A stretch of 64,000 bases of DNA from Brevibacillus migulae (GCF_004521915.1 NZ_SDKD01000007.1:1-64000), one strand, 5' to 3'; positions 25,901 to 36,320 are shown, counted from the first letter of the stretch. Notes: generated by a model from the letters alone, not told the origin. Program-made: numbers and translations.

Positions 25901-26567
25901 TCAGCTGCTTTTTCAGCGCTATGTAGTGCTTGGCTGTTTCAGCCTGTTCTTTCAACGGCCCGATTTGCTCACTGATTTCGCTCACGATATCGTGGATGCG
26001 GACCAGATTCTGCTCGGTATCATCCAGCTTCTTTTCCGCTTCCCGTTTTCTTGTCTTGTATTTCACGATACCCGCCGCTTCTTCAAAAATACCGCGGCGA
26101 TCCTCGGACTTGGTCGACAAAATTTCCTCAATCTTCCCTTGCCCGATAATCGAGTACGCTTCTTTTCCCAGTCCGGTATCCATGAACAGCTCGGTAATGT
26201 CTTTCAACCGGCACGGGCGCTTGTTGATGGAATACTCGCTCTCCCCAGACCGATAGACGCGCCGTGTTACCGAAACTTCTGTATATTCCATATCTAATGA
26301 GCGATCACTGTTATCCAACGTTAACGTCACTTCAGCAAAGTTAACCGGTTTGCGCGAATCACTGCCGGCAAAAATGACATCTTCCATTTTCGCCCCGCGC
26401 AACGACTTTGCACTTTGCTCGCCCAGCACCCAGCGGATGGAATCCGACACATTGCTTTTTCCGCTGCCATTTGGCCCGACGACTGCCGTCACACCTGGCA
26501 CAAATTCCAGCTCTGTACGATCGGCAAACGATTTAAAGCCAGCCAGCTCCAAGCGTTTCAAATACAT
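22995..26567 (-). CDS. smc: Chromosome segregation ATPase SMC
   Basis: A 1190-residue condensin subunit. The start is ATG 26567 (MYLKRLELAGFKSF) with AAGGAGG nine bases upstream; the frame is open to 26666 without support. The Walker A GPNGSGKSNVSDSI is near residue 32. A first coiled coil, a hinge (about residues 515-675) and a second coil follow. The signature LSGGERALTAMALLFA and Walker B CVLDEVEAALDEANV are near the C-terminus. It works with ScpA/ScpB, not present here. Confidence 0.98.
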   Translation of the reverse strand: MYLKRLELAGFKSFADRTELEFVPGVTAVVGPNGSGKSNVSDSIRWVLGEQSAKSLRGAKMEDVIFAGSDSRKPVNFAEVTLTLDNSDRSLDMEYTEVSVTRRVYRSGESEYSINKRPCRLKDITELFMDTGLGKEAYSIIGQGKIEEILSTKSEDRRGIFEEAAGIVKYKTRKREAEKKLDDTEQNLVRIHDIVSEISEQIGPLKEQAETAKHYIALKKQLTDHEVSLYVQQIEATHAKWEEAAKQVELLKEDLLRYTTEASSREAELEQAKHRVNEIDRSIEELQQVLLTVSEEAEKVEGQREVLKERLRNLSANRQQTMEQLHRITEKQHATDAALAEEKKRAEETKQRMEEARQALLDAENQFAANAQTLSDDVDRMKSDYFEKLNEMANLRNEMRHHEQQIQTHQARLDRLSQEKARLDNEEAERQKKADDVKRALEETDTAIQATLDAYKQLLEQVKKGQSELESVRQEQRRLEQKREATKSRLDLIKEMQAEFAGFQQGVKEILKARENGFRGIHGAVAELVVVPEKVETAIEVALGGALQNVVVENEAAGREAIAYLKKHNAGRATFLPLDVIRPRSVQQEDRRLLEKEAGVVGIASTLVTFDDTYRSILESLLGNVIVTETLEQANRVARLCSYRYRVVTLDGDIVNAGGSMTGGALKKNSTNLLGRGRQAEELEAEMGQIEELIAQQVKQIRELQQELGESEAKQEQLRTEGETQRLREQEMKGLLQQIESEGRSLSERLLLIQQDMAGLVKEMEESKQKQQQLTAALEVLSAEEKAMQEAIAAAETRRQEQLTHKDEINERITSLKVLDAQTKQEHHSRLEQIERLEEQRTALQREWEELNQSLSALDDLESGNDTAGKELDSKIAELRQDKDRVAGLIQERRHDRALLFSQQEQVEQETKEIRKKVKSIEEKLHQEEVKGNRYDVELDNLLNKLSEEYEMSFDMAKAKYPPRGEIASEQQIVARLKREIAALGTVNLGAIEEYDRLSERQTFLSSQEADLNQAKDMLYQVIAEIDEEMSRRFKETFDEIQIQFRDVFVQLFGGGRADLILSDPDKLLETGIDIVAQPPGKKLQNLALLSGGERALTAMALLFAILRVKPVPFCVLDEVEAALDEANVNRFAEYMHHFSKQTQFICVTHRKGTMESADVLYGITMQEGGVSKIMSVRLEDTHKLIENVS

Positions 26568-26769
26568 ACGTGTGATCCTCCTTAACCTACCCACACAGCC
26601 AGGCTGATGCCAACCTTTGTGGATGCAAAAAAACTGACACCTTACGTCCTGCAACTTCAAACGCAATGGACGATTAACTTTTCTATATTATCATAGCATG
26701 AGCAATTGGCGAAGTAGTAAGCTTTTGCGCATTCGACCGTTCCACGAGTCATCCCCGGCCCACACACGC

Positions 26770-26806
26770 AAAAAGCGAGAGGCCCTGTTTCTCCTCTCGC
26801 TTTTTC
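26770..26806 (-). terminator. Strong terminator after rnc
   Basis: Minus-strand stem AAAAAGCGAGAGG/CCTCTCGCTTTTT with a 10-base loop and flanking T-run. It ends the fab-rnc transcript 18 bases past rnc, so smc needs its own promoter in 26568-26769. Confidence 0.9.
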
Positions 26807-26823
26807 CTTCACCCATTATCGCT

Positions 26824-27528
26824 CTATGCGTACGCCCCAAGATTGATTAATGCGCGAGCCGCCGCTTGCTGCTCCGCTTCTTTTTTGGAACGCCCAATGC
26901 CTGTTCCTAGTGAGCGGTTGTTCAAAAACACCTCAGAAACGAATTCCCGATTGTGTGCAGGCCCTTTTTCCTGTACGATCCGGTATTGAATCTCACCCAG
27001 ATTATCTTGTTGAACAAACTCCTGCAACTGACTTTTAAAATCAGTGACTTGCGTGAACTCTCCCCGGTCAATTTTGGGGTACACATACTTCTCCATAAAG
27101 AGGAAAACCGTATCCAGTCCTTGGTCGAGATAAAGAGCACCAATAAAAGCTTCAAAGACGTCCGCCAGCAGGGCAGGACGCTGTCTGCCGCCCGTCAGCT
27201 CCTCTCCTTTACCCAAGAGGACCAATTCCCCAAAACGGAGAAGCTCCGCAAATTTCACGAGTGATGGCTCACAGACGATGGCCGCTCGCAATTTTGTCAT
27301 TTCCCCTTCGCTCATTTTCGGGAAGGTCTTATACAAAAAATGGGAGACGGTTAATTCCAACACTGCATCACCAAGGAATTCAAGTCGTTCATTATCCTGA
27401 ATGCGCTTGCCCTTTTGCTCGTTCACGTAGGAAGAATGGGTGAATGCCTGCCGCAGAACGCTTTCATCCCGAAAGCGAACACCGATTGTCTCTTGCAGCT
27501 CTGCAAAATTCATACTCTTCACCACCAT
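26824..27528 (-). CDS. rnc: Ribonuclease III
   Basis: A 234-residue double-stranded-RNA endonuclease. The catalytic signature [14 protein letters not shown] is near residue 43, a second acidic cluster is [16 protein letters not shown], and the C-terminal dsRBD has [15 protein letters not shown] and a final [16 protein letters not shown] 27528 has GGAAGG seven bases upstream. It processes rRNA and SRP RNA and is placed between fabF and smc. Confidence 0.98.
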   Translation of the reverse strand: MVVKSMNFAELQETIGVRFRDESVLRQAFTHSSYVNEQKGKRIQDNERLEFLGDAVLELTVSHFLYKTFPKMSEGEMTKLRAAIVCEPSLVKFAELLRFGELVLLGKGEELTGGRQRPALLADVFEAFIGALYLDQGLDTVFLFMEKYVYPKIDRGEFTQVTDFKSQLQEFVQQDNLGEIQYRIVQEKGPAHNREFVSEVFLNNRSLGTGIGRSKKEAEQQAAARALINLGAYA

Positions 27529-27619
27529 CCCTGTCCCTTCCTACTCGTGGAGATGTTGTTCAAACGAATCTGTTCGTATGTGAACAGGCTTGTTTCTAGC
27601 ATCGTACAGTAGGAAAAAT

Positions 27620-28861
27620 TTATGCTTCGTATCGTCTTAAGAGAATTGATGCGTTGTGACCGCCAAATCCAAATGTGTTGGAAAGAGCAACGTTGACCTG
27701 TGCTTTTCTCGCTACATTCGGAACGTAATCCAGATCGCATTCCGGATCCGGATGCTCCAGATTGATGGTCGGCGGCAAAATTTGGTCGCGCAGAGCGAAT
27801 GCAGTCGCGATGGCTTCAATGCCGCCTGTAGCGCCCAGCAGATGCCCGGTCATCGACTTCGTAGAGCTGACTGCCAATTTATAAGCGTGTTCACCAAAAA
27901 CCTCTTTAATCGCGTTGGATTCCGCGATATCCCCGGCTGGTGTGGAAGTACCGTGCGCATTGATGTAGCCTACCTCGGTTGGATCGATCCCTGCATCGCG
28001 AAGGGCATTGCGCATGCAGCGTGCCGCTCCTTCCCCACCTGGAGCTGGTGCTGTGATGTGGTGGGCATCCGCACTCAAGCCATACCCGATCACTTCAGCC
28101 AAGATGTTCGCACCGCGTTTGATGGCATGCTCCAGTTCTTCCAGGATGACAATGCCTGCCCCTTCACTCATGACGAATCCGTCACGTTCCGCATCAAATG
28201 GTCGGCTCGCCTTTTGCGGCTCTTCATTTCGGGTAGACATTGCCTTCATGGAACAAAAACCAGCCATCGCCATCGGGCGGATGGTCGCTTCGGCACCGCC
28301 TGTAATCATGACATCCGCATCGCCGTATTGGATCAAGCGGAAAGCATCCCCGATCGCATTGGTGCCTGTCGCACAGGCTGTCACGGCGCTGGAAGTAGGT
28401 CCTTTCGCTCCGTACTCGATCGAAACCAATCCGGAAGCCATGTTGGCAATCATCATCGGAATGAAGAACGGGCTAACCCGGCGTGGTCCTTTTTCCATCA
28501 GGACGGTATGCTGATCTTCCCACGTCCCCAAACCACCAATACCGGAACCGATATATACGCCTACGCGTTCCGCATTTTCAGCGGTGATCGACAGCTTTGC
28601 ATCCTCCACCGCCATTTTGGTAGCAGCCAATGCGAACTGCACATATCGATCGGTACGTTTTACCTCTTTTTTATCCATATACAGCTCAGGATTGAAATCT
28701 TTTATCTCTCCTGCGATTTGCGTCGGGTAATCGGATACGTCAAAAGACGTGATTTTATCAATCCCCGATTTTCCCTCCTGCAAGCTTTTCCAGAACGTGT
28801 CTGCGTCGTTGCCCACGGGAGAGAGTACGCCGACTCCAGTAATCACCACGCGTCTTTTCAT
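27620..28861 (-). CDS. fabF: 3-oxoacyl-ACP synthase II (FabF)
   Basis: A 413-residue condensing enzyme. The start is ATG 28861 (MKRRVVITG) after AGAGGTGAT; the open frame continues to 28933. The catalytic triad is visible: Cys in [11 protein letters not shown] near residue 164, His in [11 protein letters not shown], and His in [10 protein letters not shown]. It elongates acyl-ACP with malonyl-ACP. It is last in the fapR-fab operon, 151 bases after acpP. Confidence 0.97.
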   Translation of the reverse strand: MKRRVVITGVGVLSPVGNDADTFWKSLQEGKSGIDKITSFDVSDYPTQIAGEIKDFNPELYMDKKEVKRTDRYVQFALAATKMAVEDAKLSITAENAERVGVYIGSGIGGLGTWEDQHTVLMEKGPRRVSPFFIPMMIANMASGLVSIEYGAKGPTSSAVTACATGTNAIGDAFRLIQYGDADVMITGGAEATIRPMAMAGFCSMKAMSTRNEEPQKASRPFDAERDGFVMSEGAGIVILEELEHAIKRGANILAEVIGYGLSADAHHITAPAPGGEGAARCMRNALRDAGIDPTEVGYINAHGTSTPAGDIAESNAIKEVFGEHAYKLAVSSTKSMTGHLLGATGGIEAIATAFALRDQILPPTINLEHPDPECDLDYVPNVARKAQVNVALSNTFGFGGHNASILLRRYEA

Positions 28862-29012
28862 TGATATCACCTCTATATAAAAATCAGCATTGCGCTTCTT
28901 GTACATCATGGAATAAGAAATGGAAGAGTTCAAATGCTTGTTAGTCTTGAATGTGAAGGGAGGAGCCCCAAATGAATCGGGACTCCTTTCATGATCATGT
29001 AAGCAGTTCTGA

Positions 29013-29246
29013 TTATTTGTGGGACTCTATGTATTTCACTACCTCACCCACGCTAGTGATTTTCTCAGCGTCCTCATCAGAAATCTCCATATCGAACTCA
29101 TCTTCGAGTTCCATTACCAACTCAACTACGTCCAGAGAGTCTGCACCCAGATCTTCTTTGAAAGAAGCTTCCAGCGTGATTTTGGACTCTTCTACGCCCA
29201 GACGGTCGATGATGATTTTCTTCACTCGGTCAAATGTGTCTGCCAT
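29013..29246 (-). CDS. acpP: Acyl carrier protein
   Basis: A 77-residue acidic carrier. The start is ATG 29246 ([10 protein letters not shown]) with GGGGGTGA upstream. The phosphopantetheine Ser is in [12 protein letters not shown]. It carries all intermediates of fatty acid synthesis. Confidence 0.98.
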   Translation of the reverse strand: MADTFDRVKKIIIDRLGVEESKITLEASFKEDLGADSLDVVELVMELEDEFDMEISDEDAEKITSVGEVVKYIESHK

Positions 29247-29320
29247 TTTTGCTTCACCCCCTCTCACGTATTATACGAGATGAGCCTGATAAAAACCAGT
29301 TGATCGATTTCGTTGACTTT

Positions 29321-30061
29321 TTACATGTACATGCCGCCGTCTACATGCAGGGTCTGTCCCGTCATATAGGCAGCCGCATCCGATGCCAAGAAGGTCACGA
29401 CTTTCGCGATTTCTTCAGGCTGGCCCAATCTTCCCAATGGGATTTGTCCGAGCATGCCGGTCTTCACTTCATCTGGCAGGACAGCCGTCATTTCCGTATC
29501 GATAAAGCCCGGTGCTACGGCATTCACCGTAATGTTGCGGCTTGCCAGCTCACGAGCGGTCGTTTTCGTCAAGCCAATCACTCCTGCCTTGGCCGCCACA
29601 TAGTTGGCCTGACCAGGGTTGCCCAATACACCGACAACGGACGTGATATTGATGATGCGGCCAAAACGCTGCTTCATCATGGGACGTGTCGCTGCTTTGA
29701 TGCAGTTGAACACCCCTTTCAGATTCGTGGAAATGACATCATCCCACTCCTCTTCTTTCATGCGCATGATCAGATTGTCTCGAGTGATCCCCGCATTGTT
29801 GACCAAAATATCAATATGTCCAAACTGATCCAAGCCCGCTTTGAACATGCTTTCCACTTCATCGCTGTTGGCTACATTCGCTTTCACCATGATCGCGTTG
29901 CGGCCCAGCTCTTTGATTTTAGCTACGGTATCTGCCGCTGCTCCTTCGCTCCCTGCGTAGTTCACGATGACATCCGCACCCGCTTCGGCCAGCTGCAATG
30001 CGATGGCCCTCCCGATTCCGCGGGAAGCACCGGTGACCAGTGCTACTTTTCCGTTTAGCAT
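29321..30061 (-). CDS. fabG: 3-oxoacyl-ACP reductase
   Basis: A 246-residue SDR. Cofactor loop GASRGIGRA near residue 12, NNAGITRDN, and the Ser...Tyr-x3-Lys triad (ITSVVG, then YVAAKAG near residue 152). It is NADPH-dependent and overlaps fabD by seven bases. Confidence 0.97.
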   Translation of the reverse strand: MLNGKVALVTGASRGIGRAIALQLAEAGADVIVNYAGSEGAAADTVAKIKELGRNAIMVKANVANSDEVESMFKAGLDQFGHIDILVNNAGITRDNLIMRMKEEEWDDVISTNLKGVFNCIKAATRPMMKQRFGRIINITSVVGVLGNPGQANYVAAKAGVIGLTKTTARELASRNITVNAVAPGFIDTEMTAVLPDEVKTGMLGQIPLGRLGQPEEIAKVVTFLASDAAAYMTGQTLHVDGGMYM

Positions 30062-31005
30062 AGTACCCCTCCGTTCACCAGCTCTTCCAAGGAAGCCATA
30101 TCCTGGACCGCATAGATGGTTGTGTCTGCTGGCGCGATTTTTTTGATCAGTCCGGCCAATACTTTCCCCGGACCAATTTCAACAAAAGTGGTGACGCCCT
30201 GCTCCACCATCCACTGTACGGAGTCTTCCCACAGCACCGGAGAAGCGACTTGTTTCACTAAGCTCTCAACAATTTCTGCGGACTTCTCTACCGGACGAGC
30301 GGTAACATTCGCAACCACCGGAATGGAAGCGTCCGCCACCTGGATGCCGGACAGTACGGCAGACAGCTTCTGGGCAGCCGGCTCCATCAGCGAGGAGTGG
30401 AACGGTCCGCTCACATTAAGCGGCAATACGCGTTTTGCGCCGTTTTCCTTCGCTTTTTCACCCGCCAGGCGAACCCCTTCCGCACTGCCGGAAATGACGA
30501 TTTGGCCAGGCGAATTCAAATTGGCGAGCTGAACCGGATGTCCTTCTTGGCTTACGCTTTGGCATACCGAGTGAAGCAGCTCACGATCCATTCCCAGAAC
30601 CGCTGCCATCGCTCCTTGTCCAGCCGGGACCGCTTCTTCCATGAATTGGCCGCGGGAACGAACCGTTCTTACCGCATCCGCAAAGGAAAGCGTGCCTGCA
30701 GCACACAGCGCGGAATATTCGCCCAAGCTGTGCCCTGCGACAAAATCAGGACGGAAATCCGGCACTTTCTCTTGCAATGCCGCATATACCGCCATGCTCG
30801 CTGTGAGAATGGCCGGTTGTGTATTTGCTGTCAAGCGCAGCTCCTCCTCCGGACCCGAAAAGCAAAGTCCGGACAGCGAAAAGCCGAGCGCCTCATCTGC
30901 TTGTTGAAAAATAGCTTTGGCTGCGGCAGACTGACTGATCAATTCTGCTCCCATGCCTACAAATTGCGAACCCTGTCCCGGAAAAACGAATGCGATTTTC
31001 CCCAT
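30055..31005 (-). CDS. fabD: Malonyl-CoA:ACP transacylase
   Basis: A 316-residue enzyme. [11 protein letters not shown] at the N-terminus and [14 protein letters not shown] near residue 92 (nucleophilic Ser), then the His-containing [10 protein letters not shown]. It loads malonyl groups onto ACP. It lies between fabH and fabG. Confidence 0.97.
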   Translation of the reverse strand: MGKIAFVFPGQGSQFVGMGAELISQSAAAKAIFQQADEALGFSLSGLCFSGPEEELRLTANTQPAILTASMAVYAALQEKVPDFRPDFVAGHSLGEYSALCAAGTLSFADAVRTVRSRGQFMEEAVPAGQGAMAAVLGMDRELLHSVCQSVSQEGHPVQLANLNSPGQIVISGSAEGVRLAGEKAKENGAKRVLPLNVSGPFHSSLMEPAAQKLSAVLSGIQVADASIPVVANVTARPVEKSAEIVESLVKQVASPVLWEDSVQWMVEQGVTTFVEIGPGKVLAGLIKKIAPADTTIYAVQDMASLEELVNGGVLC

Positions 31006-31027
31006 GACGAGTGCCCCCTTTCCAAAA

Positions 31028-32032
31028 TTAAGCCTCTGTTGTATTCCAGCGCAGGAGTGTGGCTCCCCATGTCAGACCGCCGCCGAAGCCTACCAGCACG
31101 ACAGTGTCTCCGTCTTTTACACGGCCGGCTTCCACGGCCTCGTCAAGTGCAACCGGAATGGAGGCAGAGGACATGTTTCCATAGCGATCCAGATTGATCG
31201 CGACTTTGTCCTCCGATAAACCAAAGCGCTTGATCGCGGAATCGATAATACGCAAATTGGCTTGATGCGGGACGAGCAAATCGATTTCTTCCTTGTCTAC
31301 TCCCGCTTTTTCGAGAACCGTCTCCGTAGCCGAGTTCATCACTCGGACAGCGAACTTGAATACTTCACTGCCCGCCATCGTCAGATAGTGCAGATTATTG
31401 GCAACGGTTTCCGCTGTTGCTGGCATGCGGGAACCGCCGGCTGGCTGGGACAAAAGCTGACCGCCAGATCCGTCTGCGCCAAGATCAAAGGACTGGAAGC
31501 CTGAGCCTTCCGCAACAGGACCGAGTACGGCTGCGCCCGCTCCATCTCCGAACAGGACACACGTATTGCGATCTTTATAGTTCGTGATTTTCGATAAGGT
31601 TTCCACACCGATTACCAACACGTAACGGTACAGTCCATTTGCAATGAATTGTGTACCTGTTGCCACCCCATACAGAAAACCTGTGCACGCTGCAGACACA
31701 TCCAGTGCGGATGCTTTGGAAGCACCCAGTTTTTCCTGCAGGATGCAGGCAGTAGATGGAAACATGGTATCCGGAGTTACGGTCGCTACAATAATCATGT
31801 CCAGCTGTTCCGCACTGATCTTTGCTTTTTTCAGCGCCTTTTTCGCTGCTTCAAAGGCCAGATCGGAGGATGCCTCTTCCGGTGAGCAAATACGGCGCTC
31901 TCGGATGCCGGTACGACTCACGATCCATTCATCCGAGGTTTCCACCATTTTTTCCAGATCCGCATTGGTCAGCACTTTCTCGGGTGTATATGATCCTGTC
32001 CCCAATATCCCTACAGATCGAAGTCCATTCAT
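31028..32032 (-). CDS. fabH: 3-oxoacyl-ACP synthase III (FabH)
   Basis: A 334-residue enzyme. [11 protein letters not shown] supplies the catalytic Cys near residue 115, [10 protein letters not shown] the His and [15 protein letters not shown] the Asn. It starts acyl chains from (branched) acyl-CoA; the preference for branched primers is expected in Bacillales but cannot be read here. Six bases from plsX. Confidence 0.97.
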   Translation of the reverse strand: MNGLRSVGILGTGSYTPEKVLTNADLEKMVETSDEWIVSRTGIRERRICSPEEASSDLAFEAAKKALKKAKISAEQLDMIIVATVTPDTMFPSTACILQEKLGASKASALDVSAACTGFLYGVATGTQFIANGLYRYVLVIGVETLSKITNYKDRNTCVLFGDGAGAAVLGPVAEGSGFQSFDLGADGSGGQLLSQPAGGSRMPATAETVANNLHYLTMAGSEVFKFAVRVMNSATETVLEKAGVDKEEIDLLVPHQANLRIIDSAIKRFGLSEDKVAINLDRYGNMSSASIPVALDEAVEAGRVKDGDTVVLVGFGGGLTWGATLLRWNTTEA

Positions 32033-32038
32033 GTTTCC

Positions 32039-33046
32039 TCACTCACCTTCGTGGTAGATGTCTTTTTCTAGTTCTGCCTGAATGTATTGATTCACGTCTT
32101 GTCGGACGAAACGCGCTGCCGTCAAGATCGCACTTTGGATCGCTCGTTCACTCGAGGAGCCGTGCGCCTTAAACACTGGATATTTCAAGCCTAAAAGCGG
32201 CGCCCCGCCGTATTCGGCATAATCCATTTGCTTTTTGAAGCGCACCAGACTTGGCTTTAAAATGGCCGCCGCCAACTTATTCAAGAAGCTGGAAGTGAAT
32301 TCCTGCTTCAATTGACCAAAAACCGTTGCTACGCTGCCTTCCAATGTTTTCAACAGCACGTTTCCGGCAAATCCGTCGCAGACGATGACATCGGTTCCTC
32401 CCTGGAGAATGTCGCGCGCTTCCACATTCCCAATAAAGCGGATCGGCGCTTTTTGCAGCAGAGGGAATACTGCCTTGGTCAATTCGTTTCCTTTCCCTTC
32501 TTCGGTTCCCACATTGAGCAAACCGACGATCGGCTGTTCAAAGCCAAGCACTTTTTCGACGTACATGCTTCCCATGATCGCATACTGGAGCAGATGAAAC
32601 GGCTTGGCATCCATATTGGCTCCCACATCGAGGGTCAGGGTGACTCTCCCCTTCATGTTCGGGATAAAGGCTGCCAACGCAGGCCGCTCGATGCCTTTCA
32701 TGCGTCCGGCAATCAACAATCCTGCGGTCATCAGCGCTCCTGTATTGCCTGCCGATATGGCTGCATCCGCTTCCCCTTCTCGAGCGAGCTGAATCGTCAC
32801 CACCATCGAAGAATCTTTTTTCCGGCGGACAGCCTTCACCGGCTCATCCTCCGCTTCAATTACTTCCGTTGTATGACGAATCTCAATCCCTGCGGGAAGC
32901 TCGGCCGGCAAATGCTTTTTGATTTCGGCTTCATCCCCGACCAAAATAACAGTAATAGAGGGATCTGCTTGAACAGCTGCCAATGCTCCACGCACATTGC
33001 TCAACGGCGCATGATCTCCTCCCATTGCATCTATGGCAATACGCAA
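32039..33046 (-). CDS. plsX: Phosphate acyltransferase PlsX
   Basis: A 335-residue enzyme making acyl-phosphate from acyl-ACP for phosphatidic acid synthesis. IDAMGGDHAPLSNVRGAL at the N-terminus; SAGNTGALMTAGLL and the VCDGFAGNVLLKT block are typical. It partners with PlsY, not present here. It follows fapR. Confidence 0.96.
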   Translation of the reverse strand: MRIAIDAMGGDHAPLSNVRGALAAVQADPSITVILVGDEAEIKKHLPAELPAGIEIRHTTEVIEAEDEPVKAVRRKKDSSMVVTIQLAREGEADAAISAGNTGALMTAGLLIAGRMKGIERPALAAFIPNMKGRVTLTLDVGANMDAKPFHLLQYAIMGSMYVEKVLGFEQPIVGLLNVGTEEGKGNELTKAVFPLLQKAPIRFIGNVEARDILQGGTDVIVCDGFAGNVLLKTLEGSVATVFGQLKQEFTSSFLNKLAAAILKPSLVRFKKQMDYAEYGGAPLLGLKYPVFKAHGSSSERAIQSAILTAARFVRQDVNQYIQAELEKDIYHEGE

Positions 33047-33067
33047 GGTACTTCCTCCTCTAAGAAG

Positions 33068-33673
33068 TTACGGCTTCAGCTGTGCCTCACTAGTTTCCAG
33101 CAACTTTTCCTCCGCCATGCGGAAAACACGGAAGGTCGCTGTAAAAACTGGCTCGCCCTGCACTTTCGTTTCGACGCGGACTTTGCATTCGTCCCCCTCA
33201 CGGCTTCGGACCACCGCTTTTGCGACCAGTTTTTCCCCAAGCCGTACCGGTCTGATAAAACGAATGCGCGCCGTAGCCGTCAATGCGACATCCGCATTCA
33301 TGACAGCAACCGCGAGTGAGTTTGCTTGTGCAAATATGTAGTGACCGCGCGCAATCTGCGTACGGGTAAACACATGCTCTTCCTTTATCTCCAGGACGGA
33401 GATCGCCTGCTCATCGAGCTGCAAGTCAATGATTTCCCCAATGACCTCCTCGATGCCGAGCGACTTGACATGGTCGAAGCTTTTCTCCGCGACCGATTTG
33501 ATTCGTTCACGCAATTCCGGAATCCCTAGCTCCAGACGATCCAACCTGATCGTTTGGATGCTTACGTTAAACCGTTCGGCCAAATCCTCATCCGTCTCAA
33601 ACGGATTTTCCTGCAACGTCTGAATCAATCGGGTTTGGCGATCTTTTTTCGCTAGTCGGGCGATAACAGGCAC
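33068..33673 (-). CDS. fapR: Fatty acid biosynthesis transcriptional regulator FapR
   Basis: A 201-residue repressor sensing malonyl-CoA. An N-terminal helix-turn-helix (about residues 25-60: [22 protein letters not shown], including IPELRERIK next to it) is joined to a hotdog effector domain ([20 protein letters not shown]). It autoregulates through the operator at 33714-33732. The only usable start is GTG 33673, whose purine-rich GGGGG tract touches the start codon, so translation may be weak. Confidence 0.96.
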   Translation of the reverse strand: MPVIARLAKKDRQTRLIQTLQENPFETDEDLAERFNVSIQTIRLDRLELGIPELRERIKSVAEKSFDHVKSLGIEEVIGEIIDLQLDEQAISVLEIKEEHVFTRTQIARGHYIFAQANSLAVAVMNADVALTATARIRFIRPVRLGEKLVAKAVVRSREGDECKVRVETKVQGEPVFTATFRVFRMAEEKLLETSEAQLKP

Positions 33674-33713
33674 CCCCCATGCCGCAACTCTAACTGATTA
33701 ATTGCGAGTAGTT

Positions 33714-33732
33714 TTTATTACCAGGTACTAAA
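33714..33732 (-). promoter_or_regulatory. FapR operator
   Basis: Minus strand TTTAGTACCTGGTAATAAA, one mismatch from a perfect palindrome and a close match to the known FapR box. It lies immediately downstream of the -10 box, covering the expected transcription start, so bound FapR would block initiation until malonyl-CoA rises. Confidence 0.85.
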
Positions 33733-33735
33733 GAT

Positions 33736-33764
33736 AGTATAGGATAACCAAAGAGCTTTTACAA
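33736..33764 (-). promoter_or_regulatory. Sigma-A promoter of the fapR-fab operon
   Basis: TTGTAA, 17-bp spacer, TATACT on the minus strand, placed directly upstream of the FapR operator. Confidence 0.8.
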
Positions 33765-33768
33765 CCCT

Positions 33769-34740
33769 TCAATACATCATTCGAATAATGTCTTCCATTT
33801 CAGGTTCTTTGATCTGGATATCGACCGGCTCTCCCCAACGGCCGATTTCCGCCAGTATCTGCGGCGCGGATAGCTTCGTTTTATCAAAATGAATCTTCAA
33901 CTGATTGCCCTCCTGCTCTACTTTTTCTACGCCTTGCCAGGGTAGGGCATCCCGCACAGACGGTTCGTCCCGGTATTCGATCACCATCACACTAGGCAAG
34001 CCAATCTGCTCCCGCAATTGCCGTAAAGTGCCGTCGAGCACGACTTTCCCGTGATTGATCAAGATGATGCGTTCACAAAGCTGCTCAATGTCATCCATGT
34101 CATGCGTGGTGAGCAGAATCGTTTTTTTCTCAACCCGGTTGATCTGCTGCAAAAACTCGCGAATTTTCTTTTTCGCCACGACGTCCAACCCGATTGTGGG
34201 TTCATCCAAAAAAATCACCGGCGGATTGTGTAATAGCGCAGCGGCCAAGTCGGCACGCATCCGCTGCCCTAACGAGAGTTTACGCACCGGCGTGTCCATG
34301 AATTCCTGCAAATCAAGCAGGTCATCATAACGCAGCAATGCTTGGCGGTAGAAGGCGTCATCAATCCTGTACATCGCTTGCAGGATCTCCAGCGAATCAC
34401 GCACCGGCAAATCCCACCACAGCTGTGTTCGCTGCCCAAACACAACGCCGATGCGCTTCGCCACTTCCTTGCGCTGCTCCTGCGGGCTGTAACCCGCCAC
34501 TTTCACCTCACCACGCGACGGATGAAGAATCCCCGCCAGCATTTTGATCGTCGTCGATTTTCCCGCCCCATTGGGCCCTATATACCCGACGAATTCCCCT
34601 TCCTTGATCTGAAAGGAAACCTGCTCCACCGCTTTCACTTCTGTGTAAGCGCGGGAAAACAAGGCTTTTGCCGCTCCAAACATCCCCTTCCCCGACTTGG
34701 TCAGGCGAAAGGTTTTACCCAGCCCATACGCTTCGATCAT
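33769..34740 (-). CDS. ABC exporter ATP-binding protein
   Basis: A 323-residue ATPase of the ABC-2 (COG4586-like) class. Walker A GPNGAGKSTTIK near residue 66, Q-loop, signature LSLGQRMRADLAAALL (a variant of LSGGQ) and Walker B VIFLDEPTIGLD with TTHDMDD. The start is ATG 34740 with TAGGAGG six bases upstream rather than 34785. It is the third gene after two permeases, forming one exporter; the cargo is unknown. Confidence 0.93.
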   Translation of the reverse strand: MIEAYGLGKTFRLTKSGKGMFGAAKALFSRAYTEVKAVEQVSFQIKEGEFVGYIGPNGAGKSTTIKMLAGILHPSRGEVKVAGYSPQEQRKEVAKRIGVVFGQRTQLWWDLPVRDSLEILQAMYRIDDAFYRQALLRYDDLLDLQEFMDTPVRKLSLGQRMRADLAAALLHNPPVIFLDEPTIGLDVVAKKKIREFLQQINRVEKKTILLTTHDMDDIEQLCERIILINHGKVVLDGTLRQLREQIGLPSVMVIEYRDEPSVRDALPWQGVEKVEQEGNQLKIHFDKTKLSAPQILAEIGRWGEPVDIQIKEPEMEDIIRMMY

Positions 34741-34750
34741 CGTCTCCCTC

Positions 34751-35548
34751 CTAGCTTCCTGTACTGTGATAATGATGGATTCCATACTTCCAGAAACGAA
34801 GCGCCATCCAACAAACCACCGCAGCCATCCCGAGCGGCATCAGCAGCGCGGTCCAAGAGCCTCCCTTATCCAACAAGTACGACATCGGCATATAATTCAT
34901 GAACGCTACCGGTATCGCTGTATAAAACAAAAGCTTCAGCCAGCCTGGGTACAAACTGATCGGATAATTGGCCGCTGTGGCTGGCGCATACAGGGTAAAA
35001 GTCTGCAAATCCTTGATCTGTCCCGTCCAAAAGCCAATCGTCGCTGTCGCCAATCCGACCGAGAACAAGATCACCGTGCCCACCGCCAAGCTAACTGGCA
35101 CATACGCGAGCAGCCAGACGATGTTTTTTCCCTCCTGATGCAGTCCGTATAAGGAGATGACCAGGATGGCAATCCCCTGTACGATGCCGCCAATCCGCGC
35201 CAATTCGATATTTCGGGTCAACAGCAGCGTTAGCGGAGATACCGGGCGGGTAAGCAGCTGATCAAAATCTCCATACACAATATACCGTTCGAAATCGTGT
35301 ATTTCAGGCGCAATCAGCCGATAGAGCGACATGGACGCTGAAGCGAGCCCGTACAAAACGCCCACCTCGTAAATATCCCAGCCTTTCACCTGATCAAACC
35401 GCTGCAATATCGCAGACAACACCAGAAAGTCGATGACCATGATCAGACCTGTCGTCGCCGCAGTTGTCAAAAAATTCAGCTTGTATTGCATTTGTGCACG
35501 TATGCTCGCCAAAATAAGCTTTCGGTATAACCAGATCATGCTACCCAC
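34751..35548 (-). CDS. ABC-2 type permease
   Basis: A 265-residue membrane protein with about six transmembrane helices, ending near the ATPase start. It resembles the COG3694/COG4587 permeases (for example IHDFERYIVYGDFDQLLTRP, the conserved segment after the second helix). It overlaps the upstream permease gene by eight bases. Confidence 0.88.
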   Translation of the reverse strand: MGSMIWLYRKLILASIRAQMQYKLNFLTTAATTGLIMVIDFLVLSAILQRFDQVKGWDIYEVGVLYGLASASMSLYRLIAPEIHDFERYIVYGDFDQLLTRPVSPLTLLLTRNIELARIGGIVQGIAILVISLYGLHQEGKNIVWLLAYVPVSLAVGTVILFSVGLATATIGFWTGQIKDLQTFTLYAPATAANYPISLYPGWLKLLFYTAIPVAFMNYMPMSYLLDKGGSWTALLMPLGMAAVVCWMALRFWKYGIHHYHSTGS

Positions 35549-36320
35549 CTTGCACCTCCACTTTTCGACGCGCCTTGGCTGTCAGGAACAAGGCTGTCAA
35601 GGTCAACACCATGGCCCAGCCTGCCTGCATCACAATCACGTCCGGATCGATACGCTCCAAAAAAATCATCGCAGGCGCATATAAAATACCCGAAAAAGGC
35701 AGGTACAGACTGAGCTTGCCTAACAATCCCGGCAGCAGCTCGACAGGGATCATCTGTCCACCAAGACCAAATATCAATGTGATTAAAATATAGTGGGACC
35801 AGCGTATTTCAGTTGTCCAAAAAGAGGAAATGCCCGTGATGTAAAACAAGAGAAGCCCCAGATAAACGGAAAAAAGCAAGGAGAGTAAGAACCAGAGGTA
35901 GGTTTGCAGCTGTAGAGGAAAAGAAAATCCAGCGATACTGCCTAATATCAGGCCAACCGGAATGAAACGATAAAAAAAGCTGTACACGACCTTTCCAAAT
36001 TCCATGCTCATGACATAGAGAAAATAAGAGATCGGCCTCATCAAATCTGTACTGACTGCGCCTGTCCTCACCCCGTTCTGAATCCCGAGCCCAGGTGTGT
36101 GAAAGGTAGTCACCCATAGCAAGCACTGTGTCAGCGTGATATATTGGGCCATCGTCTGCTGATCATACGGACTGCTGCCCGCCCTTCCATCCAATACACC
36201 AAACCAGATGGCCATATAGACAAATCCAAAAATAGCGCTTGCGACATTATTAATCAGATGAGCGATACGATACTGAAGATTGCGAATATAGCTTTTTCGG
36301 ATAATTCGCCAATATACCAT
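35541..36320 (-). CDS. ABC-2 type permease
   Basis: A 259-residue membrane protein with about six helices and the family segment GVRTGAVSTDLMRPISYFLY. It is first of the three-gene exporter operon. A promoter with TTGACG/TACAAT lies just upstream. Confidence 0.88.
   Translation of the reverse strand: MVYWRIIRKSYIRNLQYRIAHLINNVASAIFGFVYMAIWFGVLDGRAGSSPYDQQTMAQYITLTQCLLWVTTFHTPGLGIQNGVRTGAVSTDLMRPISYFLYVMSMEFGKVVYSFFYRFIPVGLILGSIAGFSFPLQLQTYLWFLLSLLFSVYLGLLLFYITGISSFWTTEIRWSHYILITLIFGLGGQMIPVELLPGLLGKLSLYLPFSGILYAPAMIFLERIDPDVIVMQAGWAMVLTLTALFLTAKARRKVEVQGG

Noticed and set aside
27656..28864. A 402-codon plus-strand frame opposite fabF
   Set aside because: Cysteine/histidine/arginine-rich antisense reading of fabF; no family features.
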